From NCBI GenBank assembly GCA_937995595.1, contig CALKJW010000002.1, forward strand, positions 1 to 64,000: a stretch of DNA of 64,000 nt, given 5' to 3'. The position numbers were made by a program, and so were the translations under genes. Shown here piece after piece: positions 34,341 to 42,662 of the stretch (positions are counted from its first letter, which is position 1; each line of letters starts with the position of its first letter). The notes below the pieces were generated by a model. The model was not told the origin of the DNA and ran no database searches. It saw nothing but the letters and a program-made list of their open reading frames with translations. The DNA comes from an uncultured Phycisphaerales bacterium. Lineage in GTDB: Bacteria > Planctomycetota > Phycisphaerae > Phycisphaerales > UBA1924.

Positions 34341-34355
34341 TATCGGTGCTATCGG
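34341..34355 (-). promoter_or_regulatory. Paired CCGATA motifs before the PilM-PilN gene
   Basis: Two CCGATA copies (34355-34350 and 34346-34341 read on the minus strand), nine bases apart, about 40-55 bases before ATG 34301. They could be promoter -10 regions or a repeated binding site. Confidence 0.35.
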
Positions 34356-34391
34356 CCGGATTCGAGGCCCGGTTCAGCGGGCCGTCCCCGC

Positions 34392-36161
34392 TCAGGGCTC
34401 CAGCACCCACGCCGTCACTGCGGGCGACCCGCTGCCGCTCCCTCCTCCGCCCGTGCCGGAAGATTCGTAGAGCGAGACGTCGCCATGGAAGCGGGACTTG
34501 TCGCCGATGGTCATGGTGCGGCCGTGGTAGGTTCCGAACAACTCGCTGCCGGGGTTGCCCGTCCCCCACATTTCCAGCGAACCCTTGGGATTCCGCACGT
34601 GCGCAACGAGTTTGGCCTTGTCGGTCATCTGGATCCGGCGCGCATCGCCGGACATGAAGACCCAGCACCGTCCGGGGTCGCCGGTGTTGGAGTTGATCTC
34701 CGCGTGGTTGTAGATGTTCACGTCGCCCGCGACGAAGAGCGCCAGCGTCGAGCCCGGGGTCAGTTCGAACCGCACCCGGTCGCCGATCTGGAAGTTACCC
34801 GTGCAACGGATCACGATGTTGCCGCTGATCGTGATCACCGTGTTGTTCCCCCAGACGCTCAGGTTCTGGAAGGTTCGGTTCGTCGTGACGGTCTGCGACG
34901 ACGTCCACGTGACGCTGCCGGACGTTCCGGGCATCGTGACCCACGGGTCGATGTGCCTGTGGATGCCCACGGCGACGGGGCGCGCCGTGGACCCGCCGGT
35001 GATCTGGGCGTTGGTGTAGAGCGCCACCACACTGGCCGGGTTGCCGCCCGGGCCGACGTGCAGACTCCCCTTGATCTGCGCCCGCTGGGTCATCTGCACG
35101 CGCTGGCTGCCGGTCGCGTTGGTCGCCACCAAGAGTCGGTCGGTCAGGATGTTGGCGCCGCCGTACGGGCCCGCGGCGGCGGAGAAGCCGTCGATGAAGG
35201 CCGCGGTCGCGGAGTTGTCACCCCAGACGTACAGCGTGTCGGCCAGGGCGATCGGCGGGAACGGCACAGCGAAGCCCGAACCGTTCGAGAACGCCGAGGG
35301 CGGGACTGTTGTCGTGGCGGTGTCGCCCGGCCCGCGCCAGCCGAGTGTCAACGCGTGACTGCCGCCGTTCTCGAAGAAAAGCACCTCGATGTCGTGCGCG
35401 CCGGCGGTGAGGTTGACGGTGCCGTTCCGCGTGCTGTAACTGTGCAACCCGTCGTGGTTGATGACCTGCGAACCGTTGATGAGCAGCCGCGACCCGTCGT
35501 CACTGCCGATCGTGAACATCCACGACCCGGCGGTCGGGATGTCGATCCTGCCCCGCAGGCGCACGCCGTAGCGGGTCGTCGGGCCGGAGTTCCAGAACGG
35601 GTTGGCGGCGTCGGACGCGGTGGTGAAGTTCAGGTACGGGACGGGCCCGACCGCGCTCGGCGGCGCGTTCCAGTTCACACCTGCCAGGTTGCTGAGCGCG
35701 ACGCCGACAGAGTAGAACTCCGCGGCAAGGCCCGCGCCGCCGCCGCCGGAGCCGCCCGTGGCGGGCAGGCTGTAGGCGACGCGGACCTGTCGCTGAGCCT
35801 CGGTCGCCTGCGCGCGGGAGACGACCTCGCCCGAACTCGGGCCGGCGGTGTGCAACTGGCTGCTGATCCGCGCGCCCAGCAGCAGCGGGCCGGTTGCGCT
35901 CTGTCCGTCGGCTGAGATGGAGCCGATCGTCCCGTCGCCGTCCTCGTCGGCGCCGGTCGCCAGTTCGCGCAGCGCCATCTGCGCGCCGGCCTCCGCCGCG
36001 TACAGGCTCCGCAGACTCTCGGCCCGGTGCACGCCCAGCGCCTGCTCGCGCGAGCCGGCCACCACCATGCCGACGACGACCAGTTGCAGCACGACCAGGG
36101 CCAGCACGATGGCCACGGCCGCGCCGCCGCGACGATGTCGTGGTCGGGCGAGCCTCGTCAT
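34392..36161 (-). CDS. GspK/PilX-like minor pseudopilin with inserted PA14 domain
   Basis: A 589-residue protein. The N-terminus is prepilin-like (RRGGAAVAIVLALVVLQLVV) without Glu at position 5, as in GspK/PilX. It continues with SLRSLYAAEAGAQMALREL, the usual PilX helix. Residues about 135-310 are a PA14-type beta domain (GVRLRGRIDIPTAGSWMFTI, GSDDGSRLLINGSQVINHDG, HDIEVLFFENGGSHALTLGW), known in toxins and adhesins as a sugar-binding fold. The rest (about 325-580) is beta-rich with TISGNIVIRCTGNFQIGDRV and resembles parallel-strand domains of planctomycete PilX proteins. ATG 36161 overlaps the GspJ stop by four bases. It may place a carbohydrate-binding tip on the pseudopilus. Confidence 0.82.
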   Translation of the reverse strand: MTRLARPRHRRGGAAVAIVLALVVLQLVVVGMVVAGSREQALGVHRAESLRSLYAAEAGAQMALRELATGADEDGDGTIGSISADGQSATGPLLLGARISSQLHTAGPSSGEVVSRAQATEAQRQVRVAYSLPATGGSGGGGAGLAAEFYSVGVALSNLAGVNWNAPPSAVGPVPYLNFTTASDAANPFWNSGPTTRYGVRLRGRIDIPTAGSWMFTIGSDDGSRLLINGSQVINHDGLHSYSTRNGTVNLTAGAHDIEVLFFENGGSHALTLGWRGPGDTATTTVPPSAFSNGSGFAVPFPPIALADTLYVWGDNSATAAFIDGFSAAAGPYGGANILTDRLLVATNATGSQRVQMTQRAQIKGSLHVGPGGNPASVVALYTNAQITGGSTARPVAVGIHRHIDPWVTMPGTSGSVTWTSSQTVTTNRTFQNLSVWGNNTVITISGNIVIRCTGNFQIGDRVRFELTPGSTLALFVAGDVNIYNHAEINSNTGDPGRCWVFMSGDARRIQMTDKAKLVAHVRNPKGSLEMWGTGNPGSELFGTYHGRTMTIGDKSRFHGDVSLYESSGTGGGGSGSGSPAVTAWVLEP

Positions 36162-36703
36162 GGCGCGGCTCCGGTGGTGGCGCAGCGCGGGAAGACCCGC
36201 GTGCGCAGCGTCTCGTTCACGCCCGACCGGCTCATCGTCAGCGTGATCTCGATGCGCCGCACGGCGTCGCACGCCGAGCCGGACAGACTCGCCGGCAGCG
36301 GCTGGTTGGCCGCGTCGAAGCACGCGACCGAGAACGCCGAGACATCCGAGAGCAGCGTCCTCGCCGCGTCGCCGTCGAGAGCGAGCACGACCCGATCGCC
36401 GCTGCGTGAGAGCGTGCCGCCGCCGCCCCACGAGATCGAGTTCGCCGACACGCTGTCGATCCACGGCGTGCCCGGCGCACCGGCACGCGACGGGATGGCC
36501 CGCAGTTCCGCCGCGATGCGCTCCATCGCCGCCGAGCCCTCGGCCGACAGGTGCGAGCGCGCCGCGCTGCCCGCGTAGGCATCGGTCGCGGCGAAGATGA
36601 TGCGCGACGCGGCGACCGACACGACCGCGAGCACGGTCATCGTGGCGACCGCTTCGACCAGCGTGAACCCGCGTGCGCGATGTCGTGTGCGTGCGCCGTG
36701 CAT
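36158..36703 (-). CDS. GspJ-like pseudopilin
   Basis: A 181-residue pseudopilin. The class III prepilin site is clear (ARG then FTLVEAVATMTVLAVVSVAA), with the conserved Glu at +5 after cleavage. The globular part is beta-rich with PWIDSVSANSISWGGGG and RRIEITLTMSRSGVNETL. The size fits GspJ rather than GspI or GspH. ATG 36703 lies two bases after the stop of the GspI-like gene, and its stop overlaps the PA14 pilin start. It would sit near the pseudopilus tip with GspI and GspK. Confidence 0.85.
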   Translation of the reverse strand: MHGARTRHRARGFTLVEAVATMTVLAVVSVAASRIIFAATDAYAGSAARSHLSAEGSAAMERIAAELRAIPSRAGAPGTPWIDSVSANSISWGGGGTLSRSGDRVVLALDGDAARTLLSDVSAFSVACFDAANQPLPASLSGSACDAVRRIEITLTMSRSGVNETLRTRVFPRCATTGAAP

Positions 36704-36705
36704 GG

Positions 36706-37128
36706 TCAGTAGTCCGTCACCACCGCCGCGAGTTCGAACGTGCGAGTCACGCCGCGCGCCCCGGCGTAGTCCACGCGCACCGTCACGACCTTGTACCCCG
36801 TGCCCGCGCCGACCAGGTCCGGCCCGCGCTCGGCGACGGTCACCTGCCGCGCAAAGCCCGCGAACCCCGCGACCGGGCTCTCGGCGGGGTAGTTGGCGGC
36901 GACGACGTAGGCGTAGCCTCGCGAGGGATTGGCCCGGTCGGCCAGCACGTCCTCGATCTTCTCCGCCGCGAGCCAGCGCGCGCGGTTGAGCATGACCGGC
37001 TCGGCCCTTCGCTCCGCGGCGTCGCGCACGGCCCAGAACATCGCGGGCACGGCGACCGACAGGATCACGATGGCGATGATCGCCTCGATCAGCGAGAACG
37101 CGCCCGGTCGGTGCGGAGCGCGGCTCAC
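36706..37128 (-). CDS. GspI-like pseudopilin
   Basis: A 140-residue pseudopilin with cleavage site PGA before FSLIEAIIAIVILSVAVPAM and the Glu at +5. The following segment (LNRARWLAAEKIEDVLADRA) is the helix shared with GspI. GTG 37128 overlaps the stop of the GspH-like gene by four bases (GTGA). The size matches GspI, the smallest minor pseudopilin. No Shine-Dalgarno is needed given coupling. Confidence 0.85.
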   Translation of the reverse strand: MSRAPHRPGAFSLIEAIIAIVILSVAVPAMFWAVRDAAERRAEPVMLNRARWLAAEKIEDVLADRANPSRGYAYVVAANYPAESPVAGFAGFARQVTVAERGPDLVGAGTGYKVVTVRVDYAGARGVTRTFELAAVVTDY

Positions 37129-37670
37129 GGCAACACCCCCACGTGCCCGGTGCCGGGCTCGATGCGCACCTCGACGCCCGAACCCAGACCGATCGTTCCG
37201 GTGGTGGTGAGCGCTGTGCCGCCGAAGGCCAGCGGTCGGCCCTTCCAGTCGAACCCTGCCCACGAACCGCCGCCGATGCTCGCCGATACCAGCGACACGC
37301 CCGCGAACTCCGCCACGCCGAAGCGCTGCACATGGTCGCGGCCGGTCGCCGGGTCGGTCCAGGGCAGCGCGTGGGCGCGGCCCGGGTTGACCCGCTGCTC
37401 GATGCGCAGCGCGTACTGGTTGGCCGCCACGTCGAACGCGACCCACGCCGGCAGCGCGGCGGCGACGGCCATCTCCCGCGCAAGACGAAGGTCGCGCGCG
37501 ACCTGCGCCGCCGCGGCGGAACGCCGCGTGCCCGTCGTCGAGGTCATCGCCGGCACGGCGACCGCGGCGAGCACCGCCGCGACCGTGAGCACGGCGACCA
37601 GTTCGACCAACGAGAAGCCGCGCCCGGCAAGCCGGACGCGGCGTGGGTTTGTGCGGGTCTGTGCTGCCAT
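37125..37670 (-). CDS. GspH/FimT-like pseudopilin
   Basis: A 181-residue pseudopilin. The cleavage site GRG before FSLVELVAVLTVAAVLAAVA is canonical, and AAAAQVARDLRLAREMAVAA matches the GspH/FimT helix. The C-terminal beta part ends in TGTIGLGSGVEVRIEPGTGH, a pattern common in FimT. ATG 37670 was chosen; a TTG at 37685 is the only other in-frame option and lacks a ribosome site. The stop overlaps the GspI start. It lies 28 bases after the major pseudopilin gene. Confidence 0.87.
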   Translation of the reverse strand: MAAQTRTNPRRVRLAGRGFSLVELVAVLTVAAVLAAVAVPAMTSTTGTRRSAAAAQVARDLRLAREMAVAAALPAWVAFDVAANQYALRIEQRVNPGRAHALPWTDPATGRDHVQRFGVAEFAGVSLVSASIGGGSWAGFDWKGRPLAFGGTALTTTGTIGLGSGVEVRIEPGTGHVGVLP

Positions 37671-37698
37671 CGCGCCGTCCGTCAACGGCCCGCGTCGA

Positions 37699-38130
37699 TC
37701 ACCACAGGTGCTCGCCGACGCCGGTCGTGTTGCTGTTGGCCCAGAACTTGCCCGTCGTGGCGTCGTAGTTCCACCCGGCGCTGCCGCTGACCGGCGGGGT
37801 GGTCGCCCACGTCGCCGCCTGGATGGTGTTGGAGTTGTTGTAGGGGTTGGCCGGCAGAGGCTCCTGCATCACGGTGCCGAGCGTCTGCAACTGCGTGAGT
37901 GTCGGCCACGTCGCGGTGCCGTTGCTCACGATCGAGTTGGCGTGGAAGTTGGCGATGCCCGAGCGAACCGCGCCGAGCGTGCCCTTGCACGCCGATTCCT
38001 TGGCCTTGGCGGCGTAGTCGAAGTACTTGGGGATCGCGACGCCCGACAGGATCGCCAGGACGACGATGACGACGATCAGTTCGACCAGCGTGAACGCGCG
38101 GGCCAGAGGATGCCGAGTAGCGAGGCTCAT
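37699..38130 (-). CDS. GspG-like major pseudopilin
   Basis: A 143-residue pilin-like protein. ARA then FTLVELIVVIVVLAILSGVA is the prepilin site with Glu at +5, followed by IPKYFDYAAKAKESACKGTL. The globular end has PYNNSNTIQAATWATTPP and GWNYDATTGKFWAN, a common planctomycete variant of the GspG C-terminus (WxYxxxxGxxxxN). AAAGGAG lies 6 bases before ATG 38130. It should polymerise into the pseudopilus. The 84-base gap to GspF, the largest inside the early part of the cluster, may hold a separate promoter for the abundant major subunit. Confidence 0.92.
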   Translation of the reverse strand: MSLATRHPLARAFTLVELIVVIVVLAILSGVAIPKYFDYAAKAKESACKGTLGAVRSGIANFHANSIVSNGTATWPTLTQLQTLGTVMQEPLPANPYNNSNTIQAATWATTPPVSGSAGWNYDATTGKFWANSNTTGVGEHLW

Positions 38131-38214
38131 GTCTGTGCTCCTTTGTTCGGTCACATTGATGGAATCGGCATGCCTTGGCCGTGACTTGACTCTGCGAACG
38201 TGTCCATTACGGCG

Positions 38215-39429
38215 TTATCCCACGAGCCTGACCATGTCCCACATGGGCAGGAAGATCGCCAGCGCCACCACCAGCACAACACCGGCGATGGCCACGATCA
38301 GCACCGGCTCGATCACGGTGCCGATATTCCTGGTCAGGTGCGCGGTCTCGCGGTCGTAGTGGCGGGCCACCACCTCGCACATCTTCGGCAACTGCGCCGA
38401 CTGCTCGCCCGCGGCCAGCATCCGCTTGGCGAACCCCGGCAGGTAGGGGCAGTCGGCCAGCGCGTCACTCATGCGTGAGCCCGCGCGCACCTTCGCGGCC
38501 ATGCGCTCGGCGTCGGCGATGAGCCTCGGCCTGCCCGATGCGCCCGCGGAGAGTTCCAGCGCCTCGATCAACCCAAGCCCCGAAGCCAGACTGACCCCCA
38601 GCACCCGCGAGAAGCGCGCCACGGCCAGACCGACCAGGATCCTGCTCAGGTACGGCACGCGGTGCAGTGCGCCGTCGATGACCAGCCGCCACCGCGCCGA
38701 GGCCCACGCCCGGCGCAGGCCGAACACCGCGCCGGCAATCGCCAGCCCGTAGGCCCAGAAGTACGACTGGATCGACGTGCCGAAGACCATCAGGGCCCGC
38801 GTGAAGACCGGCAGGTCCATCCCGCGCTGCTCGAACATGCCCGCGAACCGCGGCACGACGAACCCGACGAGGAACAGCAGCGCCAGCGAGAGCGCGCCGA
38901 CGATGCACGCCGGGTACATCAGCGCGCCGCGGACCATCTGCCGCGTCTCCTGCCCGCGCTCGAGCATGTCGGAGAGGTGCTCGAGCACCTTGGACAGGTT
39001 GCCGGTGCGCTCCGCCGCGCGGACGGTCTGGATGTAGACCGACCCCAGCGCGTCGCGGTGCGCGTCCATCGCCTGCGCCAGTTGCTCGCCCGAGTCGATC
39101 CGCCGGGCGATGTCGGAGATGATGTCCTTGAACCGCCCCTCCGGTTCCTGCTCGGCGATCGTGGCCAGGCCCTGCCCCAGAGGGATCTGCGACGACACGA
39201 ACACGCCCAACTGGTAGGTGAAGTGGGCCAGGTCCTTGGCGCGCACGCGACCGCGCCGGCCGAACAGCGATCCGCGGGCACGGTCCGACGCCGCGCGCAC
39301 CAGCGTCGGCGTCAGGCCCAGCGCCTGGATCCTGCGGCAGGCCTCGACCTTGCTCGCGGCGTGCATCACGCCCTCGCGCCGCGCGCCGGACCGATCGACC
39401 CCGCGGTACTCGAAGGTCAGCGCGCTCAT
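38215..39429 (-). CDS. GspF/PilC-like inner-membrane platform protein
   Basis: A 404-residue polytopic protein with the duplicated T2SSF domain. LTFEYRGVDRSGARREGVMH is the usual N-terminus. First repeat at about 70-190 (FTYQLGVFVSSQIPLGQGLA, then VRAAERTGNLSKVLEHLS); second at about 270-390 (FSRVLGVSLASGLGLIEALE, then MLAAGEQSAQLPKMCEVVAR). Three transmembrane helices, the last being VLIVAIAGVVLVVALAIFLP. It anchors the ATPase and drives pilin addition. ATG 39429 overlaps the GspE stop by four bases. Confidence 0.95.
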   Translation of the reverse strand: MSALTFEYRGVDRSGARREGVMHAASKVEACRRIQALGLTPTLVRAASDRARGSLFGRRGRVRAKDLAHFTYQLGVFVSSQIPLGQGLATIAEQEPEGRFKDIISDIARRIDSGEQLAQAMDAHRDALGSVYIQTVRAAERTGNLSKVLEHLSDMLERGQETRQMVRGALMYPACIVGALSLALLFLVGFVVPRFAGMFEQRGMDLPVFTRALMVFGTSIQSYFWAYGLAIAGAVFGLRRAWASARWRLVIDGALHRVPYLSRILVGLAVARFSRVLGVSLASGLGLIEALELSAGASGRPRLIADAERMAAKVRAGSRMSDALADCPYLPGFAKRMLAAGEQSAQLPKMCEVVARHYDRETAHLTRNIGTVIEPVLIVAIAGVVLVVALAIFLPMWDMVRLVG

Positions 39430-41144
39430 GCCGCGAGCCTCCGCACCACGTCGCGCTCGGGCGCGTCCTCGCTCTCGCCGGTGCTCTGCACGGCGACGAC
39501 GCGGGCCACTTCCTCCAGCGTCGTCAGGCCGATGCGGGCCTTGTCCAGCCCGTCCTGCCACATCAGGCGCATGCCGTCGGCGATGGCCCGACGGCGGACC
39601 TCGTCGGCCGACGCCTCGGCCTCGATCGCCGCGCGCACCCCGTCGGTCGTCCGCATCAGTTCGTACACACCGACGCGTCCGCGGTACCCCGACGAGCCGC
39701 AGCGCCCGCAGCCCGCGCCGCGCACGTACTGGCCGTCCTGACCCGTCGCCGCGAACAGCCGCAGCACTTCGGCGCCGGGCGCGGCGGGGCGGGCGCAGTC
39801 CGGGCAGGTCCGCCGCACCAGCCGCTGGGCGATCACGCACAGCAGCGCGGCGTTGACGGCGAACGCCGGGCAGTGCAGGTCGCGCAGGCGCGGCACCGCG
39901 CCCGCGGCGTCGTTGGTGTGCAGGCTCGACAGCACCAGGTGCCCCGTGAGCGCGGCCTGCACGCTGATGCGGGCCGTCTCCTCGTCGCGGATCTCGCCCA
40001 CGAACACCACGTCCGGGTCCTGTCGGAGGATCGACCGGAGCGCGCCGGCGAACGTCAGCCCGATCTCCGGGTTCACCTGCACCTGCCGGACCAGGGGCAT
40101 GCGGATCTCGACCGGGTCCTCGATGGTCATGATGTTCCGGTCGGCGGTGTTCAGCCGCTTGAGCGCGGTGTACAGCGTCGTGGTCTTGCCCGAGCCGGTC
40201 GGCCCGGTGACCAGGATCATGCCGTACGGGTTCTCGATGATGCGTTCGAGATCCTGCGCCGCGCCCGCGGGGAAGCCGAGCGTCGGGAAGTCCTTGATGT
40301 TCGCGCCCGAGGCGAGCAGGCGCAGCACCGCGTTCTCGCCGCAGACCGTGGGGATGATCGACAGCCGCACGTCGACGCTTCGCCCGCCGTGGGAGAATCG
40401 GAACTTGCCGTCCTGCGGGCGGCGGGTCTGGGTGAGGTCGAGGTTTGCCATCACCTTCAGGCGCTGGATCAGCCCGCTGTGCGCCGCCAGACCCGGCCCC
40501 TGCACGGCGCGCAGCGTGCCGTCGACGCGGTAGCGCAGGTGCAGTTCGTGCTCGTCGGGGCCGAGGTGGATGTCCGACGCGCCAAGGTCGAGCCCCTGCG
40601 CGATGATCTGGTTGACCGCAGCCACGATCGGCTCGCGCGCGTCGGCCCCGGACTCGGGCGTCGTCGCCGTCGCGCCCTCGCGCTGCCCGGGCGCGCCCGC
40701 GCCGTCGCCGGTCAGCGAGTAGGCCCGGTCGATCAACGCCCGCAGCGCGCCGGGGTCGCACAGCACCGGGTCGACCTCGCTCTTGAGCAGCGCCCGCAAC
40801 TGGTCGACCGCGCGCAGGTCCAGCGGGTTCTCCATCCCCACCGTCACGGTGCGCTCCAGCACGAACAGCGGGAAGGCGCGGAGCGTCTCGGCCGACCCGC
40901 GCGGCAGGAGCGCGGTGTTGCGGAAATCGACATCGTACATCGACAGATCGACGTACGGGTGCTCGCTGGTCTCGGCCCGGACGACCGCCACCTGGCGCGA
41001 CGTCAGAAGGCCCATCGCCACCACGGCCTCGTCGAACGCGACGCCCGTCTCCTGCGCGTGGCGCAGCGCGGCGTCGGCCCGCTCGCGGGTCAGCGTGCCG
41101 TCCTCGACCAGCGCGGCGACCAGGAACTCGTCGTGGCTCAGCAT
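39426..41144 (-). CDS. GspE/PilB-type secretion ATPase
   Basis: A 572-residue hexameric ATPase. The N-terminal domain (1-150) resembles the MshEN/GspE N fold (LSMYDVDFRNTALLPRGSAE). The core has LVTGPTGSGKTTTLYTALKR (Walker A, about 315), ASDIHLGPDEHELHLRYRVD, VGEIRDEETARISVQAALTG (Walker B and His box), and a zinc tetracysteine (CPDC and CGRC). All catalytic residues are present, unlike the membrane-bound relative at 4447-6264. ATG 41144 overlaps the PilZ gene by seven bases. It powers the pseudopilus of this cluster. Confidence 0.96.
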   Translation of the reverse strand: MLSHDEFLVAALVEDGTLTRERADAALRHAQETGVAFDEAVVAMGLLTSRQVAVVRAETSEHPYVDLSMYDVDFRNTALLPRGSAETLRAFPLFVLERTVTVGMENPLDLRAVDQLRALLKSEVDPVLCDPGALRALIDRAYSLTGDGAGAPGQREGATATTPESGADAREPIVAAVNQIIAQGLDLGASDIHLGPDEHELHLRYRVDGTLRAVQGPGLAAHSGLIQRLKVMANLDLTQTRRPQDGKFRFSHGGRSVDVRLSIIPTVCGENAVLRLLASGANIKDFPTLGFPAGAAQDLERIIENPYGMILVTGPTGSGKTTTLYTALKRLNTADRNIMTIEDPVEIRMPLVRQVQVNPEIGLTFAGALRSILRQDPDVVFVGEIRDEETARISVQAALTGHLVLSSLHTNDAAGAVPRLRDLHCPAFAVNAALLCVIAQRLVRRTCPDCARPAAPGAEVLRLFAATGQDGQYVRGAGCGRCGSSGYRGRVGVYELMRTTDGVRAAIEAEASADEVRRRAIADGMRLMWQDGLDKARIGLTTLEEVARVVAVQSTGESEDAPERDVVRRLAA

Positions 41145-41578
41145 CGGCCGGCCCCTCCGTTCCCGTTGCGCGGCGCGGCTTCCGCGGCGGGCGCCGCCCG
41201 CAGCGCCTGCATCAGTCTGTCGGCCAGTTCGGCCCGGGCGTCGCCGGTCTGCGTGAACGCCAGGCCGAGGTAGTACGTCGGCTTGCGGCTGTTCATCAGC
41301 ACGCGCTGCACGCGCGCGGGCATCTCCAGCAGCGTGTCGCCGAACCCGGCCGCGACGACGACACGCAGGCCGCGCGGCAGGAAGACCGACGTCTCCAGGC
41401 CCAGGCCGCCGCCGCTGGCATCGACCATCATCGCCGGGATCGCGCCGCTGCCGTCGCCCGCGCTGCGCGAGAGCGTCACCCGCTCCGCGTCGGCGTCGCC
41501 GACGCGCACACGCACCGGCACCCGGCACTCGCGCCGTTCGTGCTGACGGACGACCAGTTGCTGGGCCGGGTCCTTCAT
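41138..41578 (-). CDS. PilZ-domain protein, first gene of the secretion/pilus operon
   Basis: A 146-residue protein. RQHERRECRVPVRVRVG gives the RxxxR motif and DASGGGLGLETSVFLPRG the D/NxSxxG motif that together bind cyclic di-GMP. LVVVAAGFG-like strands complete the PilZ barrel. The C-terminal Ala/Arg-rich tail is likely flexible. It heads the cluster and overlaps gspE by seven bases, which suggests that cyclic di-GMP tunes the ATPase, as in some T4P systems. A CCGATA motif lies about 62 bases upstream (41640-41645, minus strand). Confidence 0.88.
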   Translation of the reverse strand: MKDPAQQLVVRQHERRECRVPVRVRVGDADAERVTLSRSAGDGSGAIPAMMVDASGGGLGLETSVFLPRGLRVVVAAGFGDTLLEMPARVQRVLMNSRKPTYYLGLAFTQTGDARAELADRLMQALRAAPAAEAAPRNGNGGAGRC

Positions 41579-41821
41579 GCGGCCGTGCTCCGTTCTTCAC
41601 CGCCGGCGGCGGAAGCGCTGGGCCGGTGCGGTTCGGGCGTATCGGCCATTGCCGGGCGCGGGTTGATCCGAACCTCGACCCGAACGCCCGCGCGCAGCGA
41701 CGCCGGGCGGGGCCCGTGGTTCCGAGAACCGCGCCCGGAGGCGCGTGTCCGCGGGTGCGTGCAAAGTCGGCTCCCCGATCACCCGATAGCCGACGTTGGC
41801 CCCGGTGCCGGAGCACGACAC

Positions 41822-42103
41822 ATGAGCAACCCTCAGCGATCCTTCGAACAGGTCAAGTCGATCCTCGGCAAACTCGACCGGGACATCGACGCGGCCCGCG
41901 AGCGTCGGCTCCAGTCGAGGCAGGCGCCGCCGAGCGTCGGCGCGCCCGCGGGCTACGTGCCCCCTACCCCCGTGCAGGCCCCTGCGCCGCAGCCGCAGAG
42001 CCAGCCGGCGCCCAACGACCCCGGCCGCCACGGGTACGGGCGGGCCCGACCGTTGCGGACCGAGGGCCGCACGGCCTTCCCCCCGCCGATCCCTCGCCCC
42101 TAG
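41822..42103 (+). CDS. Small Pro/Gln-rich protein of unknown function
   Basis: A 93-residue protein. The first 35 residues (MSNPQRSFEQVKSILGKLDR, then DIDAARERRL) form a charged helix; the remainder is Pro/Ala/Gln-rich (PPTPVQAPAPQPQSQPAPND) and probably disordered. No signal peptide or membrane segment. It starts at ATG 41822, with GGAG 8 bases upstream, and a CCGATA motif (41783-41788) points at it. The frame extends upstream to 41540 only as shadow sequence. It lies 65 bases before the STAS gene on the same strand and may be co-transcribed with it. Confidence 0.6.
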   Translation: MSNPQRSFEQVKSILGKLDRDIDAARERRLQSRQAPPSVGAPAGYVPPTPVQAPAPQPQSQPAPNDPGRHGYGRARPLRTEGRTAFPPPIPRP

Positions 42104-42168
42104 CCGAACAGACGGACGAGCGTCCTGCGTCCGCCCGACCCCACAACCCGCTGCGTGGCGTTCCAACG

Positions 42169-42624
42169 ATGTTGCGGAACCTGCGAAAACTCCTCGGTGT
42201 CGAGAACGACCACGACACCCCCGCGCCCGAGCCGTCCCGCGCCACCGCCGGCACGGCCACCTCGCGCAGCGGCCTGCTCACGCACACGGTGCTGGGCCAG
42301 ACGCTGGTGGTCACGGTCGTCAAGCCCGAACTCAACGCCTTCATGGCCGCGGAGATCAACCACGAGATCCGCGCGCTGTTCGACGACGCGCCCGGCGTGC
42401 GTCACATCGTGCTCGACCTTGAGAACATCGAGTACCTCGACTCGGCAGGTCTCAACACGTTCGTCGACCTGCTCGGCGCGGTGAAGGCCCGGCAGGGCCG
42501 CATCGCCATCGCCGCGGCGACGCAGCAGGTCGAGGTGCTCTTCAAACTCACGCGCCTCGAACTGGTGTTCTCGATCCGGCGCACCGTGATCGAGGCCGTC
42601 GACGCGCTGGAACGCACGGGCTGA
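42169..42624 (+). CDS. STAS-domain anti-sigma-factor antagonist
   Basis: A 151-residue protein. After a 35-residue Pro/Thr-rich lead, residues 40-145 form a STAS domain: LGQTLVVTVVKPELNAFMAA, then IVLDLENIEYLDSAGLNTFV, in which the Ser of DSAG is the usual phosphorylation site of SpoIIAA-type antagonists. EVLFKLTRLELVFSIRRTVI closes the domain. Such proteins bind serine kinases or anti-sigma factors in partner-switching cascades. No kinase or phosphatase partner is adjacent. The start at 42169 is the first ATG at the family N-terminus; the longer upstream frame is shadow sequence. Confidence 0.9.
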   Translation: MLRNLRKLLGVENDHDTPAPEPSRATAGTATSRSGLLTHTVLGQTLVVTVVKPELNAFMAAEINHEIRALFDDAPGVRHIVLDLENIEYLDSAGLNTFVDLLGAVKARQGRIAIAAATQQVEVLFKLTRLELVFSIRRTVIEAVDALERTG

Positions 42625-42662
42625 GCCCCATCTCCCGCCGCCACGCGGCACTGGCGTCGCGC

